DNA of 42,382 nt from positions 1 through 42,382 of IMG/VR virus record IMGVR_UViG_3300037475_000061. One strand, given 5' to 3'. A model generated the notes under the pieces. It was not told the DNA's origin and searched no databases. It was given only the letters and a program-made list of their open reading frames with translations. Both the position numbers and the translations under genes were made by a program. Shown here one piece after another: positions 7,543-15,150 of the stretch (position 1 is the stretch's first letter; each line of letters starts with the position of its first letter). This DNA is from a virus.

Positions 7543-8534
7543 CTCGTCAGGTGGGCGTGTTTCAGCACCCGCCCCCGCCAGTAGTTGAGCAAGTCTTTCA
7601 TCGTGTCCTCGAAGTGAATGTGCGGCGCCCATCCCGTGTGCTCCTTGAATTTCTGGCAGTTCGGTATCTGCAGGTCGGCGTCAATCGGGCGCATCCTGGC
7701 GGCGTCCTGAATCACCGAAAAATTCTGCGCGCCCGATAGCCGGATCAGGGTATTCAAAATGTCATGCACAGTGCAGGAGTGCATGCCGCCGATGTTGTAG
7801 ACCTCGCCCCGCTGCGGATTGATGGTGAGCGCCCAGTGGTAGGCGCGCACCGCGTCCCGCACGTCGGCGACCGTCCGCATGGATTTAAGGTTTCCGACCT
7901 TGACGAGATTGATCTGGCCCGCTTCCACCATCGCGATCTGCTTGGCGAACGTGGACTCCATGAATACATCGCCGCGGCGCGGTCCGGTGTGCGTGAACAT
8001 GCGCGTAACGATGACATTCATACCATACGCTTCGGCGTAGTGCCTCCCGATGAGATCTGTCCCGACCTTGCTGATGGCGTAGGGGCTGGCGGGATGAAAC
8101 GGCGCATTCTCGTCGATCGGCACAGACTTCGCCCGGCCATAGACCTCGGACGACGAGCAGACGTGAATCCATGCGCCAGGCGAACATGACCTGATCGCTT
8201 CCAACAGGCGAACGGTTCCCTGCACGTTCGTATCTAGGGTATCGCATGGAGCGGTAAAACTTGCGACCGGATAGCTTTGTGCAGCGAGATGAAATACGTA
8301 GTCGGGGGCGGCGTCTGCGACTGCGGTTCGTAGGCTCGCGTCATCCCGCAGGTCAGCATAGAGGAGGTGGAGTCGGTCGCCCTTGTTGGCACGGGGAACA
8401 AGATGCTCGATATTATCCAGAGGGCTGCGATGGCGAATCGTCGCATAGATGTCCCAATCCGTTTCTGCGAGCAGGTAGTCGATAAGGTGCGAGGCGACGA
8501 ACCCGGTGCCGCCGGTGATTAAGCAACGAGTCAT
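7539..8534 (-). CDS. NDP-sugar 4,6-dehydratase, GDP-mannose-dehydratase-like
   Basis: 331 residues, extended SDR fold. The cofactor loop GGTGFVAS (8-15), FHLAAQS (81-87), the active-site SSSEVYG (127-133) and Y152xxxK156 (PYAISK) are all intact. The SSSE(V)YG version is typical of GDP-mannose 4,6-dehydratases and of DmhA-type GDP-heptose dehydratases rather than dTDP-glucose RmlB. The expected product is a 4-keto-6-deoxy NDP-sugar, the substrate that the PLP dehydratase encoded two genes upstream needs. Its stop overlaps the nucleotidyltransferase start. Confidence 0.9.
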   Translation of the reverse strand: MTRCLITGGTGFVASHLIDYLLAETDWDIYATIRHRSPLDNIEHLVPRANKGDRLHLLYADLRDDASLRTAVADAAPDYVFHLAAQSYPVASFTAPCDTLDTNVQGTVRLLEAIRSCSPGAWIHVCSSSEVYGRAKSVPIDENAPFHPASPYAISKVGTDLIGRHYAEAYGMNVIVTRMFTHTGPRRGDVFMESTFAKQIAMVEAGQINLVKVGNLKSMRTVADVRDAVRAYHWALTINPQRGEVYNIGGMHSCTVHDILNTLIRLSGAQNFSVIQDAARMRPIDADLQIPNCQKFKEHTGWAPHIHFEDTMKDLLNYWRGRVLKHAHLTR

Positions 8535-8980
8535 TTGTTTTTCTTTCTCAGGTATCTTTCAGCGGAGGATTTTTTTCTGCACGCCCTGCATCTCCTGTTC
8601 TTCCCGCCCTTAAAATAATACGTGTTTTCAGAATTGAATTCGTGGCCGTTGTCGCAATGGGTTTTCTTCTGATTTCTTGTTCTTCCTTTAGACGCACAAT
8701 CGAATCCATTATCCTTCTTGGTTCCTATAAATAGATGAAATGGGTTGCAGCATGCGGGTATATCGCATCTATGCAAAACGCATTCCGATCCTGAGATGGG
8801 CGCAATAAATTCTGAATATGCGGCCCTGTGTGCCTTGACATTCCTTTGTTTCCCGATGATTCTGAATACGCCATAACCGTGTTCATTTGTCGCGTTCATC
8901 CAAATCCAGCACCCTGACTCGGGAACTCGAACTACTCTGTTCTCAATGTATTCTTTTAAAGTTTGTTCAGTGCGGCGCAT
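8531..8980 (-). CDS. free-standing HNH endonuclease
   Basis: 149 residues. SGCWIWMNATNEHGYGVF is the N-terminal strand seen in phage HNH_3 homing endonucleases; HRAAYSEF, VLHRCDIPACCNPFHL (the HNH core) and a C-terminal C-x-x-C/C-x-x-C zinc site (CDNGHEF to CRACRKK) follow. The gene is markedly more AT-rich than its neighbours. It sits between the 3-dehydratase and the 4,6-dehydratase and overlaps both (25 bases and ATGA), so it inserted without breaking the operon. The likely role is selfish mobility, not sugar chemistry. Confidence 0.9.
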   Translation of the reverse strand: MRRTEQTLKEYIENRVVRVPESGCWIWMNATNEHGYGVFRIIGKQRNVKAHRAAYSEFIAPISGSECVLHRCDIPACCNPFHLFIGTKKDNGFDCASKGRTRNQKKTHCDNGHEFNSENTYYFKGGKNRRCRACRKKSSAERYLRKKNK

Positions 8981-10152
8981 AAAATATCTACCTTTTCTGG
9001 CTCAAGATCCGGGATATTCCCAACATATAATCCGTAAAAATGAACGTGCTCTGCCTCGGGATAGTCTCTCGGATTGAGATTCAGGTGCCGCAGATACGGC
9101 TGGCGAACCTGATTGCCGCCGCCTGCGGTGCCCCGACGATATTCCACGCCGTGATCACGCAGGCACTTGAGTACGCGCTGCATAAGGGCGTCATTTTTCT
9201 CCCGCAGTACCAGCGGCAGCGCGTAGTTGCTCGACCCCTCGGTTGCGTAGTTGGTGCGGTATTTGTCGGCATCGAGCAGAGACAGGAATAGCAGCAGGTT
9301 CTCCGTCCGGCGCTTGACGCTCACATCGAGCCGCTTCAATTGCGAGCGCCCGATGACGGCGTTTATCTCCGTCGAGCGCATGTTGAACGACGGCGACAGG
9401 AAAATGAACTCGGGATGCAGGTCGGGATTGCTTCTCTCAACGTCCCGCCGGAACTCCGCGTTGTCCGACTCGCGCAGAAGCCCGTGCGAGCGCAGCGTGC
9501 GGCACAGTTGATAGAACTGCTCGTTGTCGGTGCAGATCATCCCGCCCTCGATGGTGCTCATGTGGTGCGCGTAGTAGAACGAGAAGTTTGACGCAATACC
9601 AATTGTTCCTAACTTTCTCTGATAACGTGTCGCGCCGATGGATTCGCAGCAGTCCTCGATGATCCAAGGTTCGACAAATGTATCCCCAAGTTTATAAAAT
9701 GGAATTCGCGTCGCGAACGAGTCGAACCCAAGGCAGTGAGTCAGGAATACGGAATCGACCCGCGGCATCCTGCCCCAATCAAGGCCCAGCGTGGTCGGCA
9801 AAATATCGACGAACACGGGCGTCATTCCGGCGTGCATGATGCTCATGATGTCCGACGACCAAGTGATACACGGAACGGCGACCCTTCCTTTGCCATACAA
9901 CTGCGCCACCGCCATCATCGTAATCAGATTGGCGCTCGCGCCGCTATTCACCATGACTGCGTATTTGCAGCCGAGCCACTGCGCGAACTCGCGCTCGAAC
10001 TCGCGAACCTGGTCGCCATTGGTCAGGCGCGGACACTCTTCCACGCCAATCTCGCCGAGCGCCGGATATTTCCCCGTCGCAATAAATCCCATCGCCGCCT
10101 TTCTATCTTCGGGCGAGATGTTGTTTCGCATCAGCGGCCAGTTCAGATTCAT
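8956..10152 (-). CDS. PLP-dependent sugar 3-dehydratase, ColD/DdhC-like (His replaces Lys)
   Basis: 398 residues of the DegT/DnrJ/EryC1/StrS fold. Landmarks are KYAVMVNSGASANL (63-76), the PLP-contacting IIEDCCES (164-171) and SFYYAHHMSTIEGGM (191-205). In ordinary aminotransferases of this fold that last motif carries the Schiff-base lysine; here it is His196. The same Lys-to-His change defines ColD (GDP-4-keto-6-deoxymannose 3-dehydratase) and DdhC/RfbH, which remove the C3 hydroxyl instead of transferring an amine. The overall pattern (YAVMV.SG, FYxxHHxxTxEGG, NxRxxExxxAIG) recalls ColD, and the Cys cluster of DdhC's Fe-S site is absent. Expected role: making a 3,6-dideoxy 4-keto sugar from the product of the 4,6-dehydratase. 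Confidence 0.88.
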   Translation of the reverse strand: MNLNWPLMRNNISPEDRKAAMGFIATGKYPALGEIGVEECPRLTNGDQVREFEREFAQWLGCKYAVMVNSGASANLITMMAVAQLYGKGRVAVPCITWSSDIMSIMHAGMTPVFVDILPTTLGLDWGRMPRVDSVFLTHCLGFDSFATRIPFYKLGDTFVEPWIIEDCCESIGATRYQRKLGTIGIASNFSFYYAHHMSTIEGGMICTDNEQFYQLCRTLRSHGLLRESDNAEFRRDVERSNPDLHPEFIFLSPSFNMRSTEINAVIGRSQLKRLDVSVKRRTENLLLFLSLLDADKYRTNYATEGSSNYALPLVLREKNDALMQRVLKCLRDHGVEYRRGTAGGGNQVRQPYLRHLNLNPRDYPEAEHVHFYGLYVGNIPDLEPEKVDILCAALNKL

Positions 10153-11063
10153 GACGGTATCGGCAACCCTATTTTGTTGAGGATAGTTGTCCAGAACACG
10201 AGCGGAGAATGATTCGCCATCACCTTTTTACGCAATGACGAACCCATCGCCTCGGTGACGTTCGGATGCTCCGACATGTAATTGATGATGCGCGCGGCAT
10301 CTGCGGCGTCCTTGTATTCGATGTAATCGAGGCTGGGCTGAAACCACCGCGATACCGGAGACCCCGCGTTTTCCAGCAGGCAGCAGCCCGCGAGTGCCGC
10401 CTCGACCACGCGACCCTTGACGTGCATCACCTGTTCGCTGCCGGAATAGGCAATGTTGAGCGCCATGCGGCAGGTCGTCAGGTAGTCGCAGAACGCCTCG
10501 TAAGTGTAGGGCAGGTTCGAGCGGATTCTGAGCGCCACCAGCTTGTCGCGCAGCAGTTCCGAGAGGATGGCTGAGCGATTGCTGTTCTCCCCGCCCGCAT
10601 TCCCGCCCCAGCCGCACGCGGTCGGCCGCTTAGAATGCGGCACGATCTCAGCGGGGAAGTAGACCGGATCGACGGGGGTCAGCAGCGTCAGATTCGCCGC
10701 CGCTGCCGGCCAGTTCGGATTGCCGTCGATGGCGACCTGACAGGTGAACGCACCGGCGTCGTGATACAGGCGCAGAACATCGTGCCACGGCACGTCCGCA
10801 GCGTCCGAGCAAAAATGGATCATCGGCGCGACGGAATTGGTGATCTTGGCGAGCATCGAGATCGACGGTTGTTGGCCCCAGCGGCTGCCGATGTAGACGA
10901 CGAAATCTGGCTTGTCGTCCTTTACCTGCGCGTAGAGAACGGCGTCGGACGTGCCGGGAAGGTCGTAGATGATGCGCGTGACCTCGCCCCATCCGAGAGC
11001 GCGAATCGACTCCCAATATTTTTCACATTCATTCGTTCGTGTCGTCAGGAACGTGGTTTTCAT
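10149..11063 (-). CDS. GT-B (family 1/4-like) glycosyltransferase
   Basis: Starts at the ATG at 11063, behind an AAAGGA ribosome-binding site and overlapping the stop of the small upstream gene; 304 residues. The C-terminal half has the GT-B donor-binding signature: HVKGRVVEAALAGCCLLENA (214-233) with its conserved acidic residue, then a DYIEYKDAADAARIINYM block and a basic end helix. The N-terminal half is a Rossmann-like acceptor domain (FVVYIGSRWG, MIHFCSDA). As the first sugar gene of the operon it most likely transfers the sugar made downstream. The acceptor is unknown. Confidence 0.82.
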   Translation of the reverse strand: MKTTFLTTRTNECEKYWESIRALGWGEVTRIIYDLPGTSDAVLYAQVKDDKPDFVVYIGSRWGQQPSISMLAKITNSVAPMIHFCSDAADVPWHDVLRLYHDAGAFTCQVAIDGNPNWPAAAANLTLLTPVDPVYFPAEIVPHSKRPTACGWGGNAGGENSNRSAILSELLRDKLVALRIRSNLPYTYEAFCDYLTTCRMALNIAYSGSEQVMHVKGRVVEAALAGCCLLENAGSPVSRWFQPSLDYIEYKDAADAARIINYMSEHPNVTEAMGSSLRKKVMANHSPLVFWTTILNKIGLPIPS

Positions 11064-11197
11064 TTTTTCCTTTTTTTGTGCATGGCAAGTGCGGCGTTGC
11101 GGGAGATTTGCACGCGGCGCTTCTTGGATAGCCTCTTCTTTCTGGCTATTCCGCCTAGCCTCCCCCACTCCTTGAACTTATTGCGCGAAAGCTGCAT
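11060..11197 (-). CDS. small highly basic protein, 45 aa
   Basis: A 45-residue frame from ATG 11197 whose stop overlaps the glycosyltransferase start (ATGA). The pattern FKEWGRLGGIARKKRL followed by RRVQISRNAALAMHKKRKK fits a short phage and plasmid protein type (xWGRxGGxARxxxL...R..IxxxAAxAR) that I recognise but cannot name; it resembles DNA- or RNA-binding mini-proteins. There is no good ribosome-binding site before it, so it may depend on an upstream message or a leaderless start. It is divergent from the plus-strand gene at 11205, with only seven bases between the starts. Confidence 0.6.
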   Translation of the reverse strand: MQLSRNKFKEWGRLGGIARKKRLSKKRRVQISRNAALAMHKKRKK

Positions 11198-11204
11198 AGG
11201 GGGT

Positions 11205-11789
11205 ATGCTAATCGCAATGCTGCCACTTTACAAGTGCTTCGGCCAGATGGAGGATACGATCAGCGAAATGGGCAATCATTTTCGCTCGGTCTATGTCATG
11301 CAGCGCCACTACAATCTGGCGCCCATCAGAATCCGTCTCGATCTGCTTGCCCCCCACAAGGTCTATATCTGGAAGAGGAAACCCGTGTTTCTTGAGAAGG
11401 GCGGCATATTCGTTAGCCATGCGTCTGACTACCCCGATTTCGACTCGGACGCGACGTTCTTCATCGAGTGCCCGAGGAGTGTGGATACGCTGGATAAATA
11501 CACGCAGAGAACGCGCAATTTCGCGGTTATTTACTATCCGCCGACGTGGCGATTGCACGAGGAAGCGATTGCTTGGCGGCTGCACGACCGGCCCTACCAC
11601 TTCCGGCAGTCCGCGTTCGACCGCCTGCAGCGGATTCGCGACCTCCTGGATGCGTCGCCGGAGATTACCCCCGAGGAGTGTCGTCGTTTACGACACGCTC
11701 CGCTGGTCCCGAGACCTCCACAGAGAGCCGCTCCCGTACTAAACGCACACGAGGCGCGTGCTGCTGGTACAGATCGGCAAGCTCCTTAA
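11205..11789 (+). CDS. orphan plus-strand protein, unknown (194 aa)
   Basis: A plus-strand frame that I place from ATG 11205 (next to an AGGGGG stretch) to the stop at 11789. Third-position G/C is high through about 11690 (for example the codons GAC GCG ACG TTC TTC ATC GAG), the pattern of real genes here, while antisense frames read as Arg-rich filler. The segment FDRLQRIRDLLDASPEITPEE is clearly protein-like. Beyond 11690 the coding signal belongs to the convergent minus gene, so the last 30 residues look like read-through. No family recognised. A coupled 70-codon minus-strand frame (11208-11420) is the main competitor. Confidence 0.5.
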   Translation: MLIAMLPLYKCFGQMEDTISEMGNHFRSVYVMQRHYNLAPIRIRLDLLAPHKVYIWKRKPVFLEKGGIFVSHASDYPDFDSDATFFIECPRSVDTLDKYTQRTRNFAVIYYPPTWRLHEEAIAWRLHDRPYHFRQSAFDRLQRIRDLLDASPEITPEECRRLRHAPLVPRPPQRAAPVLNAHEARAAGTDRQAP

Positions 11790-12282
11790 ATGACGCTGCC
11801 AACTCGCCGCCAGTTGAACCGTGTTCGTGATCGCCGGCGAGTCGAGCGGCGGCGGCTAGTTTTACTTGGTTCTGGGCCGAGTTCGCATCAATTGGCATGG
11901 ATGCAAGGTCGATCAAACTATCCAATCCCACGACTCGGCCAATTGAGATACGTTCCTCCACTGCTTTTCGCACCGACTCCTCAGAAACCCCTTTACCCGT
12001 CGCCCGAGTGGCATCGAGCGTGGCTTGCAAGACTGCGGAAACTTGGATTGCTCGGTTCAGACGAAGTGCTGTGACGCTCAAAATCTGCGACGCGATAAAA
12101 ATGTCGCCGCGCGCCTCGATCAGCGCCTGCTTGGCAGTATCCTCGTTGAAATTAGTAGGATAGACCCGTGCCAAACCCGAGCCGCTGGATGGTGGCGAGT
12201 TGCTCGATGAGTCTGCCCCGTCCGATGTCGAGCCGGTACTGGCAGTCGTTGGTTGCGATTTTGACTTTTTTGACCGCGGCAT
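11665..12282 (-). CDS. putative terminase small subunit-like protein
   Basis: 205 residues from ATG 12282, preceded by a GGAG ribosome-binding site at five bases. The first 40 residues are basic and then Ser/Gly/Pro-rich. Residues 45-150 are helical: an HTH-like segment (AKQALIEARGDIFIASQILSVTALRLNRAI), then EERISIGRVVGLDSLIDLAS and SAQNQVKLAAAARLAG. This arrangement is typical, as far as I recall, of phage small-terminase-like DNA-binding proteins. It lies 23 kb from the large terminase, which has no other obvious small subunit. Its first 131 bases overlap the ATP-grasp gene in another frame. Confidence 0.6.
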   Translation of the reverse strand: MPRSKKSKSQPTTASTGSTSDGADSSSNSPPSSGSGLARVYPTNFNEDTAKQALIEARGDIFIASQILSVTALRLNRAIQVSAVLQATLDATRATGKGVSEESVRKAVEERISIGRVVGLDSLIDLASMPIDANSAQNQVKLAAAARLAGDHEHGSTGGELAASFKELADLYQQHAPRVRLVRERLSVEVSGPAERVVNDDTPRG

Positions 12283-13498
12283 AGGCGCTCCGTCTTGCTC
12301 CTGTAATGGTTTCCCCTGTTCCCGTCGCTACAAACACGTAATCGTCGGTCGTGACATACGTCGGGCACACGACGACCTTATCTCCCATCTGCCGCGGCAC
12401 ATCGTCTATCCGCACGCCGGACAAGTGAATATGCTCGCGGTCTCCGCAATTGTAAACCGGAATCCCGTCGATCTCCCGTCGCGTGAATTTGGAGTTCGGG
12501 TAATCCGGTATCGACACGACGACCGAGATGCTGCAGGTATCGAACTTCACTTTGAGCGTGTCCTTCCCCATGCAGCAGTCGAGCATCCACTGCGCCGGAT
12601 CGCCATCGTGCAGCGACATCTGATTGTGGAATATCGGCCAGCCTGGTCGCATCGTGAACTCGAACGGCCAGTATTCCCCCTTGTCGTCGATGCAGCCCGA
12701 CACGTCAACGTGGCCCACATAGTCCAGACGGTGTAGTACCTTGGCGATCGGCTTCAAGGCGATGTCGGCCAGTTTCGATTTCTTCACGTAGCGCACGAGC
12801 GTTCCCTGCTCGCCGGTCGTGGGTCCGAGATCGCCGTCCATGAATTTTTTGTATTCCCAATTCTCGCACCAGCAGTCGTTGAACCCGTGCGGCCCGAACC
12901 AGCCGCCGACCGCCATTTCGCATCCGGTCTTTTTTTCCTGCAGGATGAAGCCCTGCGACTTCGCATCGGACACGTATTTTTCGTTGTTCGGCCAGCGTTG
13001 CGTCAGCATGAAGATGAGGCTCGCAGCGTCCGCGCCGACATAGGACAGCGCCTTGTTCGCATCGCCCGACGGCTTGCAAACTGTGTAGGTCTGGTGCGCC
13101 TCGACGAACTTCGCCGCTCGCTCAAAGTCCTTGAACTCGATGCCGGGAATCGTGTTGAGCCCGCACTCTTCCATCGCCGCCTGTCCCGCCGAGCGGTCGA
13201 GTTCCAGTTCCGCCGCCTCTTTCGAGGGACCGAATATCGGGTAGCCTAATTGACGGTACGGTTCGAGCAGGTCGAGGTATTTCGTGTTGTCGGGCACGAA
13301 TATCAGGTCCGCCCAGCCGATGTATTTTTTACGCAGCAGATCGAAGTCGCGCAGCTTGTGAACGATGCCCTCACCGGCGCGGCGCTCGCTGCCGTCCTTG
13401 CGCTTTTCATCGAACCAGACGACCTCGTGCCCCCACTGCTGGCAGCGCATGGCGAAGTCGAGGCAGTTCGACCATGTATCAATACATAGGATTTTCAC
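12152..13498 (-). CDS. ATP-grasp ligase, PurD (GAR synthetase)-like
   Basis: 448 residues with the layout of phosphoribosylamine-glycine ligase: an N-terminal Rossmann part (KILCIDTWSNCLDFAM, LIFVPDN), the hinge GPSKEAAELELDRSAGQAAMEE in place of the PurD GPxxxAAxLExSKxxAK block, the ATP-grasp core (YTVCKPSGDANKAL, GFILQEKKTGCEMAVGGW, HVDVSGCIDDKGEYWPFEF) and a C-terminal ATGTGETITGARRSAYA plus YRLDIG end. ATP-grasp enzymes form amide-type bonds between a carboxylate and an amine. It is followed by the small-terminase-like gene and preceded by putative ejection proteins, so a purine-synthesis role is not implied. Substrate unknown; a modification of the sugar, of DNA or of a protein are all open. 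Confidence 0.85.
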   Translation of the reverse strand: MKILCIDTWSNCLDFAMRCQQWGHEVVWFDEKRKDGSERRAGEGIVHKLRDFDLLRKKYIGWADLIFVPDNTKYLDLLEPYRQLGYPIFGPSKEAAELELDRSAGQAAMEECGLNTIPGIEFKDFERAAKFVEAHQTYTVCKPSGDANKALSYVGADAASLIFMLTQRWPNNEKYVSDAKSQGFILQEKKTGCEMAVGGWFGPHGFNDCWCENWEYKKFMDGDLGPTTGEQGTLVRYVKKSKLADIALKPIAKVLHRLDYVGHVDVSGCIDDKGEYWPFEFTMRPGWPIFHNQMSLHDGDPAQWMLDCCMGKDTLKVKFDTCSISVVVSIPDYPNSKFTRREIDGIPVYNCGDREHIHLSGVRIDDVPRQMGDKVVVCPTYVTTDDYVFVATGTGETITGARRSAYAAVKKVKIATNDCQYRLDIGRGRLIEQLATIQRLGFGTGLSY

Positions 13499-15150
13499 TG
13501 CTGCGGCGGCTGCGGAATCTGGTTCGCCTGTTGCGCGCCGAGGAAATACCGCAGCATGCGCAACTGCTCGGGCGTCAGCTTGTTCTGCGGATTGACGAAC
13601 GCCTCCTGGTAAGGCTTCGACATGGTGATCGGGTCCATCATGCGCGTCGCGCCGTGGGCCGCGACTGCGCCGGGATGCGTGATGCCGAACGGGCTCATGC
13701 GCTTGCTGAACAAACTTCCCCCTTCCGGCGTTTTCGTCGCGCCGGGGAATTCGCCGCCGACCTTGGCGAGGGATTCCATTTCCCCCGTCATCGGACGCCC
13801 CTCGGTGTAGAGCCGCGAGAGGCGCTGGGCGGACACTTCGCGCGTCGTCGGGTCGAGGGAGGATTCGATGTCGTGGGACTTCGCCATTGCGGTTCGCGCC
13901 TCGCGGAATTTCTGCATGAGTTCCGGCTGCTTGGCGAGATTGTCCTCGATCAGGTTTTCCAGCGAGCCGGCGACCCTGCGCTGTACTCGAGCCAGTTCGA
14001 CCGACTCCGGCTTGTCGCTACTGAAATTCGTTGTCGCATCGGCGCGTAGCTTCTTGATCGCGCGCATCGCTACATCCGGCGGTATGGGCTTGCCCTGTTT
14101 CTGCAGACCCTCGACCGGCGCGACGGGAATTCCCCCATACGATTTCGGCTTGCTCGATTGCGCGTATCCATACTCCTTCAGCAAGCTGATGACGCCCTTC
14201 ATGCCCTTGAACGTCTCAGGCAGGGCTTTCCCCGGCGCAGCAACTTCGTCGCCGATCGCCTGAATTTCCTTCTGGAATTTAGGATTCGGCACGACGCCCT
14301 TGGCGAGGGCGGGCGCCTTGATGACCGCCTCGTAATCGGCGGCGTGCGCGTTGCGATATGCCTGCAGGGATTGCGGCGTGATTTCAGCGCCCGCGGGCTG
14401 GCCGAGTTCGCGGTTCACCACGTCCTGAATCGACTGCTGGCGCGGGTCGGCTTTCATCTCGCGCGGCGGCACGGGAATCCCCATTTCCTTCGATTTCTGG
14501 AAGGTCTCGTTTTTCCGCTCCGCCGTCGCCCGCTCGGACGGTCCCGGCGGCTTGGCGATGCCCTTGATGCCGGGCAGCATGGCGCCAGGCCCGCGATATT
14601 CGGGGCCGAGCACGTCGCTTGCGGCTTCGGCGGTGACGCCGGAAGTCGCCGCCGGCATCATGCCGCGCAGCGAGCGAACGGCGCTCGCACCCTGTGCGCC
14701 GGGGATCATGCCGGCGGGTGCTGCCTGCAGTGCTGCGGCGGCATAGCGCCCGCCCGGCGATTGCGGCTCTGCTGACGGGGGAACCATGCCGCCTTTGCGC
14801 ATCAGGCCTTGGAACCACTCCGATCCGCCGGGAGACGAGTTCGGGATGAGATCCGGCGGCTTCCCGCCCATCGCACCCATTGCCGAGCCGATGCCCGCGA
14901 TGCCGACGTTCGTTGCATTGCGCGCGACGTCAACAGGGAAACCCGCCAGAGTGGCAATCCCGAGGTTCAGGTTCCCGCCGGCGAATCCAGCGGTCGAGTC
15001 GCCACCCGTCGCGCCCTTCATCTGCTTCGAACGCTGGGACATGAAATCGGGGTCGGCCTGCGCGGGGCCGGTCTGTCCGGCGTTCGGGTCGGTCGAGAGG
15101 TATTTGGGTGATGCGCCCGCGTTCGGGTCTGTGGATAAATAATTAGCCAT
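13495..15150 (-). CDS. large virion protein (putative ejection/internal protein 3)
   Basis: 551 residues from ATG 15150. It begins with a doubled nonapeptide (YLSTDPNAG at about residues 4-12 and 17-25), then a Gly/Ala/Pro-rich segment with hydrophobic glycine-zipper-like stretches (GIATLAGFPVDVARNATNVG), then a long helical C-terminal half (RNAHAADYEAVIKAP, LARVQRRVAGSLENLIEDNL). Third of three consecutive genes of 512, 525 and 551 residues placed after the lysis genes, matching the number and size range of podovirus internal ejection proteins (P22 gp7/gp20/gp16). Assignment rests on position, size and composition. Confidence 0.75.
   Translation of the reverse strand: MANYLSTDPNAGASPKYLSTDPNAGQTGPAQADPDFMSQRSKQMKGATGGDSTAGFAGGNLNLGIATLAGFPVDVARNATNVGIAGIGSAMGAMGGKPPDLIPNSSPGGSEWFQGLMRKGGMVPPSAEPQSPGGRYAAAALQAAPAGMIPGAQGASAVRSLRGMMPAATSGVTAEAASDVLGPEYRGPGAMLPGIKGIAKPPGPSERATAERKNETFQKSKEMGIPVPPREMKADPRQQSIQDVVNRELGQPAGAEITPQSLQAYRNAHAADYEAVIKAPALAKGVVPNPKFQKEIQAIGDEVAAPGKALPETFKGMKGVISLLKEYGYAQSSKPKSYGGIPVAPVEGLQKQGKPIPPDVAMRAIKKLRADATTNFSSDKPESVELARVQRRVAGSLENLIEDNLAKQPELMQKFREARTAMAKSHDIESSLDPTTREVSAQRLSRLYTEGRPMTGEMESLAKVGGEFPGATKTPEGGSLFSKRMSPFGITHPGAVAAHGATRMMDPITMSKPYQEAFVNPQNKLTPEQLRMLRYFLGAQQANQIPQPPQQ

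Noticed and set aside
11208-11420. 70-codon minus-strand frame starting MANEYAALLKKHG, ending 10 bases before the 45-residue gene
   Set aside because: Protein-like, and its position is attractive, but the region's codon-position G/C bias continues the plus-strand gene and no ribosome-binding site precedes it; kept as the main alternative.
13474-14775. plus-strand frames opposite the putative ejection proteins
   Set aside because: Arg/His-rich antisense shadows of the minus-strand gene with coupled neighbours.
15130-15138. second perfect DnaA box sequence
   Set aside because: It is the coding sequence for part of the YLSTDPNAG repeat in a virion gene; probably chance.
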